Origin: Cytophagales bacterium
GTDB taxonomy: Bacteria > Bacteroidota > Bacteroidia > Cytophagales > Cyclobacteriaceae
NCBI GenBank assembly: GCA_020063545.1
Contig: JAGUUF010000229.1
Location: 1-5,251, forward strand
DNA: 5,251 bases
Direction of reading: 5' to 3'
Part shown: one piece after another, positions 1-5,251 of the stretch
How positions within the stretch are numbered: the stretch's first letter is position 1
How the letters are laid out: every line of letters begins with the position of its first letter
Translations under genes and position numbers: made by a program
The notes under the pieces: generated by a model
The model's input: only the letters and a program-made list of their open reading frames with translations
What the model was told of the DNA's origin: nothing
The model's database searches: none

Positions 1-166
1 TTCGCCTGTACGGAAGAAGCACCTTTATCCGGTAATCATCAATTTCCCGGATAGCAAAACCGTGTGGCCTATTAAACGGTATCATCCGGTTGAGCGACCA
101 GTTAAGCACCCACATCCAGAATGAAGAGGTACGGGCGCGCCTGAGTATGTCGTTTTGGTTAAGCAT
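1..166 (-). CDS. Partial hotdog-fold protein, DUF4442/PaaI-like thioesterase family (N-terminus only)
   Basis: The minus strand is open from an ATG at 166-164 to the left edge, giving 55 codons plus one base; the rest of the gene is outside the window. The visible residues start MLNQNDILRRARTSSF. They continue with an amphipathic segment rich in Trp, Leu and Asn, then IPFNRPHGF at residues 29-37 and VLLPYRR at 49-55. A helix followed by a 'PFN-PHGF' turn and a strand ending 'LPY' is what I recall from the N-terminus of DUF4442 hotdog proteins, which are putative acyl-CoA thioesterases. The catalytic part of that fold would lie further left and cannot be seen. The start has no Shine-Dalgarno sequence, which is normal if the host is a Bacteroidota. 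The gene is divergent from the operon at 448 and has no evident functional link to it. Coding status is fairly secure because the frame is open with plausible composition; the family call is tentative. Confidence 0.55.
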   Translation of the reverse strand, partial: MLNQNDILRRARTSSFWMWVLNWSLNRMIPFNRPHGFAIREIDDYRIKVLLPYRR

Positions 167-185
167 GATTAAATGAGTTTTGATG

Positions 186-246
186 TTTCCCTTACCCCGT
201 CCTTCGGAAACCCTCTCCCAAAGGAAAGGGGAAGGAGTGAGGGAAA
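186..246. repeat. Imperfect palindromic intergenic element (REP/MITE-like hairpin)
   Basis: The segment folds on itself. The outer arm 186-205 pairs with 231-246: TTTCCCT with AGGGAAA, one T-G wobble at 193/239, then A-C, a four-base bulge CCCG at 196-199, and TCCTTC with GAAGGA. An inner stem pairs CCCTCTCC (211-218) with GGAAAGGG (223-230), with one mismatch and a four-base loop CAAA. The five bases 206-210 bulge on the left side. The wording (CCCCGTCCTTCGGA, CCCTCTCCCAAAGG, GAAGGAGTGAGGG) resembles a family of high-copy intergenic repeats that I recall from many bacterial genomes, but copy number cannot be tested here. It has no T-tract, so it does not look like an intrinsic terminator, and it lies between the starts of two divergent genes where a terminator is not expected. 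Confidence 0.6.
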
Positions 247-287
247 ATCATTTCATCGAATACTACTCAAATTCGCCTTCAATTCCA

Positions 288-295
288 TACATTTA
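288..295 (+). promoter_or_regulatory. Possible Bacteroidota -7 element (weak)
   Basis: TACATTTA fits the Bacteroidota -7 consensus TAnnTTTG except at the last base. No TTTG is found about 20 nt upstream; the nearest similar word, TTCG at 272-275, is only 12 nt away. Transcription from here would begin at about 300-305 and give the operon a leader of about 145 nt that includes the tiny ORF at 304. Without a -33 partner this remains a weak candidate. Confidence 0.2.
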
Positions 296-393
296 CGAAT
301 CACATGAATACCAGTATTACCGATACCGCCAAATTTCCATGGGTGCTTGAGCCCGGATTGTAATTCTGCGTAACTCCCCTTCTTCTTTTGTCT

Positions 394-425
394 TTTGACC
401 ATTTACCCCGGGATTCTTAATTCCG
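394..425 (+). promoter_or_regulatory. Candidate promoter of the GcvT-Rieske operon
   Basis: TTTG at 394-397 is followed after 20 bases by TAATTCCG at 418-425. This spacing fits the Bacteroidota sigma-ABfr arrangement (TTTG at -33, TAnnTTTG at -7), although the second element matches only at TA, the first T of TTTG and the final G. The same stretch also contains TTGACC (395-400), close to a classical -35 box, 17 bases before TAATTC. The predicted transcription start falls in or near the A8 run at 429-436, leaving a leader of only about 10-20 nt before the ATG at 448. The A/T-rich leader would suit Bacteroidota translation initiation, which often lacks a Shine-Dalgarno sequence. Confidence 0.35.
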
Positions 426-447
426 TTTAAAAAAAATTTAACCCGAT

Positions 448-1665
448 ATGCCATTACCTACACCCTTTTTTCCGCGAACCTCCGCCTTGTGCCACAGCAT
501 GAAATGGAAGGAGTGGGCCGGATATTATGCTGTGTGTTCGTACGAAACACTACACGATACCGAATACTACGCCTTCCGCAATTCAGCCGGGCTGCTGGAT
601 GTGTCTCCGCTTTATAAGTACCGGGTAACCGGCCCGGATGCTGCAGCATTCCTGTCGCGCATTATGGTTCGGAATATCGAAAAACTTGCCATCGGCCGTG
701 TGTCGTATTGTTGCTGGTGCGATGACCATGGAAAGGTAGTTGACGATGGCACCGTGATGAGGCGCGGTGAACAAGAGTTTTTCGTTACCTCAGCGGATCC
801 CTGTTACTCCTGGTTTTCCCGATTTCTGCGCGGTTACAAGGTTGAGTTATCCGACATTTCCGACCAGGTTGCCGGCCTTGCGCTGCAGGGGCCCACATCG
901 CGCGACATCCTGAAACAGGTTTGCGATGCCGACCTGGATGGATTAAAATACTTCGCTACCTGCAAAGCAAGGGTTAATGGTTTTGAAGTTTACATTTCGC
1001 GCACCGGTTATACCGGTGACCTGGGGTATGAACTTTGGGTTGACCATGAACACGCCCTGAAACTATGGGATGCGATAATGGCTGCCGGAAAAAACTACGA
1101 CATCCGCCCGGCAGGACTGGACGCACTGGATGTTACCCGTGTGGAGGCAGGGTTGATCCTAAAGGATGTTGACTACTTCAACGCCCTGCACGCATTAATT
1201 GACGATCGGAAGTCATCACCCTATGAGATTTCACTGGGCTGGACGGTTGACCTTGACCGCGCACCCTTTAACGGCCAGGCCGCCTTGCAGGCCGAAAAAG
1301 AAGAGGGCTCGAAATGGGCCATCGTAGGCCTGGATATTGACTGGCCTCAACTGGAAGAACTCTATTACAAACGCGGGCTTCCCCCTGTTCTCAGTAATCA
1401 CGCGTGGCGCAGTTCAATTCCCATCTACACAGCAAAAGACAAGCGCATACAGGCCGGTTATGCCACCAGCGGAACGTGGTCGCCCATCCTGAAAAAAAAT
1501 ATTGCCCTGGCAACCGTTCAGAAAAAGTACGATAAAATCGGAACCGAACTGCAATTTGAAGTTACGGTTGAGCACGTACGGCACACGGTGTCGGCCATCG
1601 TCAGCAAAACACAATTTTATAACCCGGAGCGTAAGACCTTCACTCCAAAATCTTCCAAATCATGA
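448..1665 (+). CDS. GcvT-family aminomethyltransferase-like protein (folate-dependent C1 transfer)
   Basis: This 405-residue protein has the two-part GcvT architecture: a folate-binding T-domain (about 1-270) and a C-terminal barrel (about 285-390). Family signatures are AGLLDVSPLYKYRVTGPDA (47-65), GKVVDDGTV (95-103, the position of GG-I-DD in T-protein), LALQGPTSRDIL (144-155), SRTGYTGDLGYELWV (184-198), DALDVTRVEAGLIL (225-238) and SGTWSPILKKNIALATV (341-357). In the family the Asp of the DD motif and the Glu of the YE motif contact the folate pterin. It differs from true T-protein: WAGYYAV replaces FAGWEMP, LKDVDYF replaces the usual LYGHDI, and residues about 299-325 form an insertion before the SGT-SP motif. 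Together with the absence of gcvP, gcvH and lpd nearby, this argues against a glycine-cleavage role. A demethylase or C1 transferase like DmdA, LigM or the sarcosine-dehydrogenase C-terminal domain is more likely. The start at 448 puts PTPF and the W-K-W region in the normal N-terminal place. It overlaps the next gene by 4 nt. Confidence 0.88.
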   Translation: MPLPTPFFPRTSALCHSMKWKEWAGYYAVCSYETLHDTEYYAFRNSAGLLDVSPLYKYRVTGPDAAAFLSRIMVRNIEKLAIGRVSYCCWCDDHGKVVDDGTVMRRGEQEFFVTSADPCYSWFSRFLRGYKVELSDISDQVAGLALQGPTSRDILKQVCDADLDGLKYFATCKARVNGFEVYISRTGYTGDLGYELWVDHEHALKLWDAIMAAGKNYDIRPAGLDALDVTRVEAGLILKDVDYFNALHALIDDRKSSPYEISLGWTVDLDRAPFNGQAALQAEKEEGSKWAIVGLDIDWPQLEELYYKRGLPPVLSNHAWRSSIPIYTAKDKRIQAGYATSGTWSPILKKNIALATVQKKYDKIGTELQFEVTVEHVRHTVSAIVSKTQFYNPERKTFTPKSSKS

Positions 1666-3251
1666 GTAAAAAGTACGATGCCATTATAATCGGAGGAGGC
1701 CACAACGGTCTTATCTGCGCTGCTTACCTGGCCAAGGCCGGAAGAAAAGTATTGGTGCTGGAAAAGCGGCACGTGTTGGGCGGTGCGGCCGTATCGGAGG
1801 AAGTGTACCCCGGCTTTACATTTTCGGTTGCCTCGTATGTGGTGAGCCTTTTCCGGCCGCACATCATCCGCGAACTGGAACTGGCCAAACACGGCTATGA
1901 AGTAATACCGATGGATTGCTCCTTTTTGCCGTTGCCCGATGGCGACTCACTGGCCCGCTGGGCCGACCCGCACCGTTCGCGAAGGGAAATTGCACGCTTC
2001 AGCAAAAAGGATTCAGAAGTATATCCGGAATTCAGCCGGGTAATGACGCACATGGGTAAGCTGGCCAAGGCGGTTATCGATCATCCTGCTCCCAACATCA
2101 ACTCCATTCACCCGAAAGAAATTGCCAACCTGCTCCGGTTAGGAAAAGCGTTTAAAGACCTCGGCCCTGACCTGCTTAACCTGAACATTAAGCTGGTAAC
2201 GATGAGCGCGCTTGACTTCCTCGACCTGTGGTTCGAGTCTGATGTGCTCAAAGCACCCATGTCGGTGAGTGGAATTATCGGAACCTTCCAGGGCATCCGC
2301 TCTCCCGGCACCGCTTACGTATTGCTGCATCACTACATGGGCCAGTTGGATGGCGTTTTCCGGTCGTGGGGATTTTCGAAAGGCGGCACCGGTGGCGTAA
2401 GCATGGCCTGCGCCCGTTCGGCCATGAGTTATGGTGCTGAAATCAGAACCGAAGCACCTGTAAAACAGGTGCTCATCAAAAACGGAGAAGCAACAGGCGT
2501 GGTGCTTGAAAACGGTGATGAACTCTACGCCAAAACCGTCATCTCCAACCTCGACCCCAACCGCACCTACCTGAAAATGGTGGGCGAAAGCCACCTTGAA
2601 CCGGATGTTCTGAAAGACATTAAGCGCTTTAAGCTGCGTGGCAGTTCGGGTAAAGTAAACCTGGCGCTCGACAGCGTGCCCGAGTTCAGTTGCCGGCCCG
2701 GTGATGGCGACCACATTCGCGGAGACATTGCTATTGCACCAGGTATTGATTACCTGGAAAGAGCCTACGACCAGGCCAAGTATGGCGAGTTTTCAACGCG
2801 ACCGTACATTAACGCGGTTATCCCAACATTAACTGATCCGAGCCTTGCCCCTCCGGGTAAGCACATTATGTCTTGCTTTGTGCAATATGCACCCTACCAC
2901 ATTAAACAAGGTGCCGAAAACTGGCCGAAGTACCGCGAAGCATTTGGCGATACTGTGGTGGATACGCTTGCCGAATACATTCCAGGGTTAAAGGATAAGA
3001 TACTGTTCAGGCAGGTACTCACCCCGTGGGACCTGGAACAAACCATGGGCCTTACCGAAGGAAATATTTTCCAGGGAGAACTGAGTTTGGAGCAACTGCT
3101 TTTCCAGCGGCCTGTGGCGAAATATTCCGGGTACAAAACCTCTATATCGAAATTATGGATGTGCGGATCGGGCACGCACCCGGGCGGAGGCATTATGGGT
3201 GCCAGCGGTGAATTGTGCGCCAAAACCATGTTAACATCCAGGGCCATTTAA
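1662..3251 (+). CDS. FAD-dependent oxidoreductase, PYROXD2/CrtI-like (first paralogue)
   Basis: This is a 529-residue flavoprotein of the phytoene desaturase/amine oxidase superfamily. Its Rossmann dinucleotide-binding motif sits at the very N-terminus: IIGGGHNG (G11, G13, G16), with the second strand KVLVLEK ending in Glu34, the usual ligand of the FAD adenosine ribose, then LGGAAVSEE (39-47). A central substrate domain follows, with shared words KVNLAL (331-336) and GLTEGNIFQGE (463-473). The C-terminal FAD motif CGSGTHPGGGIMGASG spans about 501-516. This order and the length fit the PYROXD2-related group, distant from true carotenoid desaturases. No signal peptide is seen, so it should be cytosolic. 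The ATG overlaps the upstream TGA (ATGA), which indicates translational coupling to the GcvT-like gene. The likely reaction is oxidation or desaturation of a C-N or C-C bond; the substrate is unknown. It is paralogous to the next gene. Confidence 0.88.
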   Translation: MSKKYDAIIIGGGHNGLICAAYLAKAGRKVLVLEKRHVLGGAAVSEEVYPGFTFSVASYVVSLFRPHIIRELELAKHGYEVIPMDCSFLPLPDGDSLARWADPHRSRREIARFSKKDSEVYPEFSRVMTHMGKLAKAVIDHPAPNINSIHPKEIANLLRLGKAFKDLGPDLLNLNIKLVTMSALDFLDLWFESDVLKAPMSVSGIIGTFQGIRSPGTAYVLLHHYMGQLDGVFRSWGFSKGGTGGVSMACARSAMSYGAEIRTEAPVKQVLIKNGEATGVVLENGDELYAKTVISNLDPNRTYLKMVGESHLEPDVLKDIKRFKLRGSSGKVNLALDSVPEFSCRPGDGDHIRGDIAIAPGIDYLERAYDQAKYGEFSTRPYINAVIPTLTDPSLAPPGKHIMSCFVQYAPYHIKQGAENWPKYREAFGDTVVDTLAEYIPGLKDKILFRQVLTPWDLEQTMGLTEGNIFQGELSLEQLLFQRPVAKYSGYKTSISKLWMCGSGTHPGGGIMGASGELCAKTMLTSRAI

Positions 3252-3263
3252 CCAACGAAATTC

Positions 3264-4820
3264 ATGAGCAAAACCTACGATATTATTGTAATTGGCGGAG
3301 GACACAACGGGCTGACCGCAGCCATACTGCTTGCCCGGAAAAATAAAAAGGTACTGGTGCTTGAAAAGCGCCCCGTACTCGGAGGCATTGCAGCCGGTGA
3401 AGAATTCCATCCCGGCTATTTCACCATAGGCCTGCTGCACGATACAGGCACCGTGCGCCAGCAGGTAATAAAAGAACTTAACCTTGCAAAGTTCGGATTG
3501 AAAACAAAAGCGCGGCCCGCCATCGGCCTGCTGTCGAAGCGTGGCGATTGTTTGCCGTTGAGTGCTGATGTGGATGCTGCCGCTTCGGCTATTTCAAAAT
3601 TTTCTTCGAAAGACGCAGCAGGATATAAGGAATACGCGGCATTTGTTTCGGCCATTAAACCGTTTATGGCAAACCTCCTTAATGAACTCCCGCCCGATCT
3701 TTCAGCGCTGGGCACCAAACAACTGTGGGCGCTGGTAAAGAAAGGGCTTGCACTAAGGTGGCTCGGCAAAAAAACCATGATGGAATTTTTGAAAGTGGCG
3801 CCCATGAGCATTGCCGACTTTCTGAATGAAAAGTTTGAAACCGATTTTATCAAAGCGGGCATTGGTGCGCCTGCACTCTACGGCTCATTCAACGGACCGT
3901 GGTCATCGTACACCACCATTAACCTGCTGATGGGCGAGAGCATGGCCCATGAACAAATCGCTGGCGGCCCCCAGGCACTTGTTGCGGCACTTGAACAGGC
4001 TGCTGAAAATGAAGGTGTAGAAATCAGAACAAACGCACCGGTTGAAAAAATTCTGCTGGATACCGGCCGTAAGGTTAGCGGTGTAAAATTGAAAACCGGT
4101 GAAGAACTGAAGGCGTCAATAGTGGCCTCATCCTGCACGCCACACGTAACCTTTTATGACCTGCTGCAACCCAACCAAATCAGCTATGCGCTGGAGCATG
4201 CCGTAAAACACTATCGCTCGCGCGGCACTACGGCCAAAGTAAACCTGGCACTGAATAAAGAAGTTTTATTTAACAATGTTGGCGGATTGGAATTTTACCG
4301 CACCGGAAACTCCTTTGATGAGATGGAGCGTGCGTTCGATCCGGCAAAGTATAAGCAGTTTTCATCCGAACCCCTTCTCGACATTCATGTACCCACGGTT
4401 GCCAACCCAAACCTTGCGCCTGCCGGTCATTCGGTGCTATCCATACTGGTACATTTCGCTCCATACAACCTGAAGGAAGAATGGAATGAAGAATCCAAAA
4501 AGAAATTATACAGCATTGTGATGAAAACACTGGAGAACTACAGCCCGGGGATTGGATCATCCGTTGTGGGAAGTGAAGTGTTGTCTCCGGCTGACCTTGA
4601 ATTGCGTTACAGCCTCACCCAGGGTCATATATACCATGGCGAACATGCCGTTGATCAACTGATAACCCGGCCGTTTCCGTTGTGTGCGCAGTATGCTACC
4701 CCAATCAGCGGGCTTTACCTGTGCGGAAGCGGATCGCACCCCGGTGGCAGCATAACCGGCATGCCCGGCTACCTGGGGCACAAACCATCCTTAAAAATTG
4801 TTGAGTCATCAGGCAAGTAA
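3264..4820 (+). CDS. FAD-dependent oxidoreductase, PYROXD2/CrtI-like (second paralogue)
   Basis: This 518-residue protein has the same architecture as the preceding one and is clearly its paralogue. The N-terminal FAD motif is IGGGHNGL (10-17), with KVLVLEKR ending at residue 36 and Glu34 as the predicted ribose ligand, followed by LGGIAAGEE. Mid-protein KVNLAL (325-330) and SLTQGHIYHGE (450-460) align with the equivalents in its neighbour. The C-terminal FAD motif is CGSGSHPGGSITGMPG (about 487-502). The proteins diverge where substrate contacts are expected: after the first motif this one reads HPGYFTIGLLHD rather than YPGFTFSVASYVV, and its last 30 residues differ. The FAD site is intact in both, so neither looks like a pseudogene. 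It starts 12 nt after the upstream stop with no Shine-Dalgarno sequence. It could act as a second enzyme in the same pathway or form a heteromer with its neighbour; the sequence does not decide. Confidence 0.87.
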   Translation: MSKTYDIIVIGGGHNGLTAAILLARKNKKVLVLEKRPVLGGIAAGEEFHPGYFTIGLLHDTGTVRQQVIKELNLAKFGLKTKARPAIGLLSKRGDCLPLSADVDAAASAISKFSSKDAAGYKEYAAFVSAIKPFMANLLNELPPDLSALGTKQLWALVKKGLALRWLGKKTMMEFLKVAPMSIADFLNEKFETDFIKAGIGAPALYGSFNGPWSSYTTINLLMGESMAHEQIAGGPQALVAALEQAAENEGVEIRTNAPVEKILLDTGRKVSGVKLKTGEELKASIVASSCTPHVTFYDLLQPNQISYALEHAVKHYRSRGTTAKVNLALNKEVLFNNVGGLEFYRTGNSFDEMERAFDPAKYKQFSSEPLLDIHVPTVANPNLAPAGHSVLSILVHFAPYNLKEEWNEESKKKLYSIVMKTLENYSPGIGSSVVGSEVLSPADLELRYSLTQGHIYHGEHAVDQLITRPFPLCAQYATPISGLYLCGSGSHPGGSITGMPGYLGHKPSLKIVESSGK

Positions 4821-4839
4821 AACCATTAACTTCGGTACT

Positions 4840-5251
4840 ATGGAACAGCGGCAATTTAAAAAACGGGGTGTTGACTACCCGATAATTGACGGGGCGCGTA
4901 CGCTGCCGGGAAAATATTACCACAGCCCGGAGATTTACCGGGAAGAACTTGAAAAGATTTTCTATTCGTTCTGGTTGCTTGCCTGCCGCGAAGAAGAAAT
5001 TCCATCACCGGGCGATTACAAATTAATCCAGGTTGGCGATGAGAGTATTATCCTGGTGCGGGATAAATCCAACCAGGTAAGAGCACTGTTTAATGTATGC
5101 AGCCACCGCGGCACCCAACTGTGTTCCGAACCTAAAGGCAATTTCAAATCAAAAACAATCCAGTGCCCCTACCACGCCTGGACCTATGCACTGGATGGTA
5201 AACTGCTTGCCGCCCCGCTGATGCAGGAAGGGCACGGATTTGAAAAAGAAA
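4840..5251 (+). CDS. Rieske [2Fe-2S] oxygenase alpha subunit, N-terminal part (truncated by window edge)
   Basis: An ATG at 4840 opens a frame that runs to the right edge: 137 codons plus one base. The protein begins MEQRQFKKRG. It has the family lead-in TLPGKYYHSPEIYREELEKI (21-40), then FWLLACREEEIPSPGDY (44-60) and a complete Rieske centre: NVCSHRG, giving Cys87 and His89, and QCPYHAWTY, giving Cys109 and His112. The spacing between His89 and Cys109 is 19 residues, slightly longer than the usual 15-17. In this family two Cys and two His bind the [2Fe-2S] cluster, which feeds electrons to a mononuclear iron in the C-terminal domain; that iron site lies beyond the window. The opening resembles the choline/betaine/carnitine/stachydrine oxygenase-like group more than ring-hydroxylating dioxygenases, but half a protein cannot settle the substrate. 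It starts 19 nt after the second flavoprotein gene and is probably co-transcribed. The reductase partner is not in view. Confidence 0.9.
   Translation, partial: MEQRQFKKRGVDYPIIDGARTLPGKYYHSPEIYREELEKIFYSFWLLACREEEIPSPGDYKLIQVGDESIILVRDKSNQVRALFNVCSHRGTQLCSEPKGNFKSKTIQCPYHAWTYALDGKLLAAPLMQEGHGFEKE

Larger units (their letters stand above)
167..447. other. Divergent intergenic region between the hotdog gene and the GcvT operon
   Basis: This 281-bp stretch separates two divergent genes and should hold both promoters. Its left part (186-246) is a GC-rich imperfect hairpin resembling a dispersed repeat. Its middle (253-402) is open on the minus strand for 49 codons and contains a 19-codon plus-strand ORF, neither of which I can support as a real gene. 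Its right part (about 370-447) becomes rich in A and T, carries a promoter candidate and ends in an A8 run at 429-436 shortly before the operon start. I see no tRNA, riboswitch or convincing intrinsic terminator in it. Confidence 0.6.

Noticed and set aside
186..246. Intrinsic (rho-independent) terminator
   Set aside because: The stem is long and interrupted, has no U-tract on either side, and lies upstream of two divergent genes rather than downstream of any visible gene.
186..246. CRISPR array
   Set aside because: There is one palindromic unit only, with no direct repeats at regular spacing and no cas gene in the window.
448..1665. Assignment as gcvT of the glycine cleavage system
   Set aside because: The fold is right, but several T-protein signatures are changed and no gcvP, gcvH or lpd is adjacent, so the symbol is not justified.
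2139..2714. Antisense open frame of 191 codons on the minus strand
   Set aside because: It lies wholly inside the first flavoprotein gene, shows no recognisable family motif, and reads as a shadow of a real, motif-rich gene in the opposite strand.
3026..3211. Out-of-frame plus-strand open frame of 61 codons
   Set aside because: It sits inside the first flavoprotein gene over its conserved C-terminal FAD motif region and is explained by that gene.
3416..3862. Antisense open frame of 148 codons on the minus strand
   Set aside because: It is contained in the second flavoprotein gene, its composition is Ser/Arg/Phe-rich and atypical, and no motif supports it.
1662..4820. Carotenoid biosynthesis cluster (crtI-type desaturases)
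   Set aside because: The proteins are in the wider CrtI/amine-oxidase superfamily, but there is no phytoene synthase, cyclase or hydroxylase nearby, and the neighbours are a GcvT-like protein and a Rieske oxygenase.

Overview
The window most resembles a chromosomal segment of a free-living member of the Bacteroidota, possibly a Cytophagales-type genome. The reasons are indirect. None of the gene starts has a clear Shine-Dalgarno sequence. The leader of the main operon ends in an A/T-rich tract. A promoter candidate of the Bacteroidota type (TTTG, about 20 nt, TAnnTTTG-like) lies just upstream. No 16S rRNA or other taxonomic marker is present, so this is an inference.

Layout. At the left edge (1-166, minus strand) is the start of a gene that runs out of the window. 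It looks like a small hotdog-fold (DUF4442/PaaI-like) protein. A 281-bp divergent intergenic region (167-447) follows. It holds a GC-rich imperfect hairpin that resembles a dispersed intergenic repeat, one or two tiny doubtful ORFs, and promoter candidates. From 448 to the right edge, four genes lie on the plus strand, tightly packed: a GcvT/aminomethyltransferase-family protein (448-1665), two tandem paralogous FAD-dependent oxidoreductases of the PYROXD2/CrtI-like type (1662-3251 and 3264-4820), and the first 137 codons of a Rieske [2Fe-2S] oxygenase alpha subunit (4840 to beyond 5251). The junctions are a 4-nt overlap, a 12-nt gap and a 19-nt gap, so this is almost certainly one operon.

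How they may work together. Many Rieske oxygenases of the betaine/carnitine/stachydrine group cleave C-N bonds or hydroxylate small polar substrates. GcvT-fold proteins move one-carbon units from N-, O- or S-methyl groups onto tetrahydrofolate. CrtI/PYROXD2-like flavoproteins carry out desaturations or amine-type oxidations. Together they suggest an oxidative route that breaks down, or modifies, a methylated or amine-containing compound and captures C1 units on folate. The substrate cannot be read from the sequence, and no P, H or L protein of the glycine cleavage system is present. This four-gene module is the most interesting item in the window.
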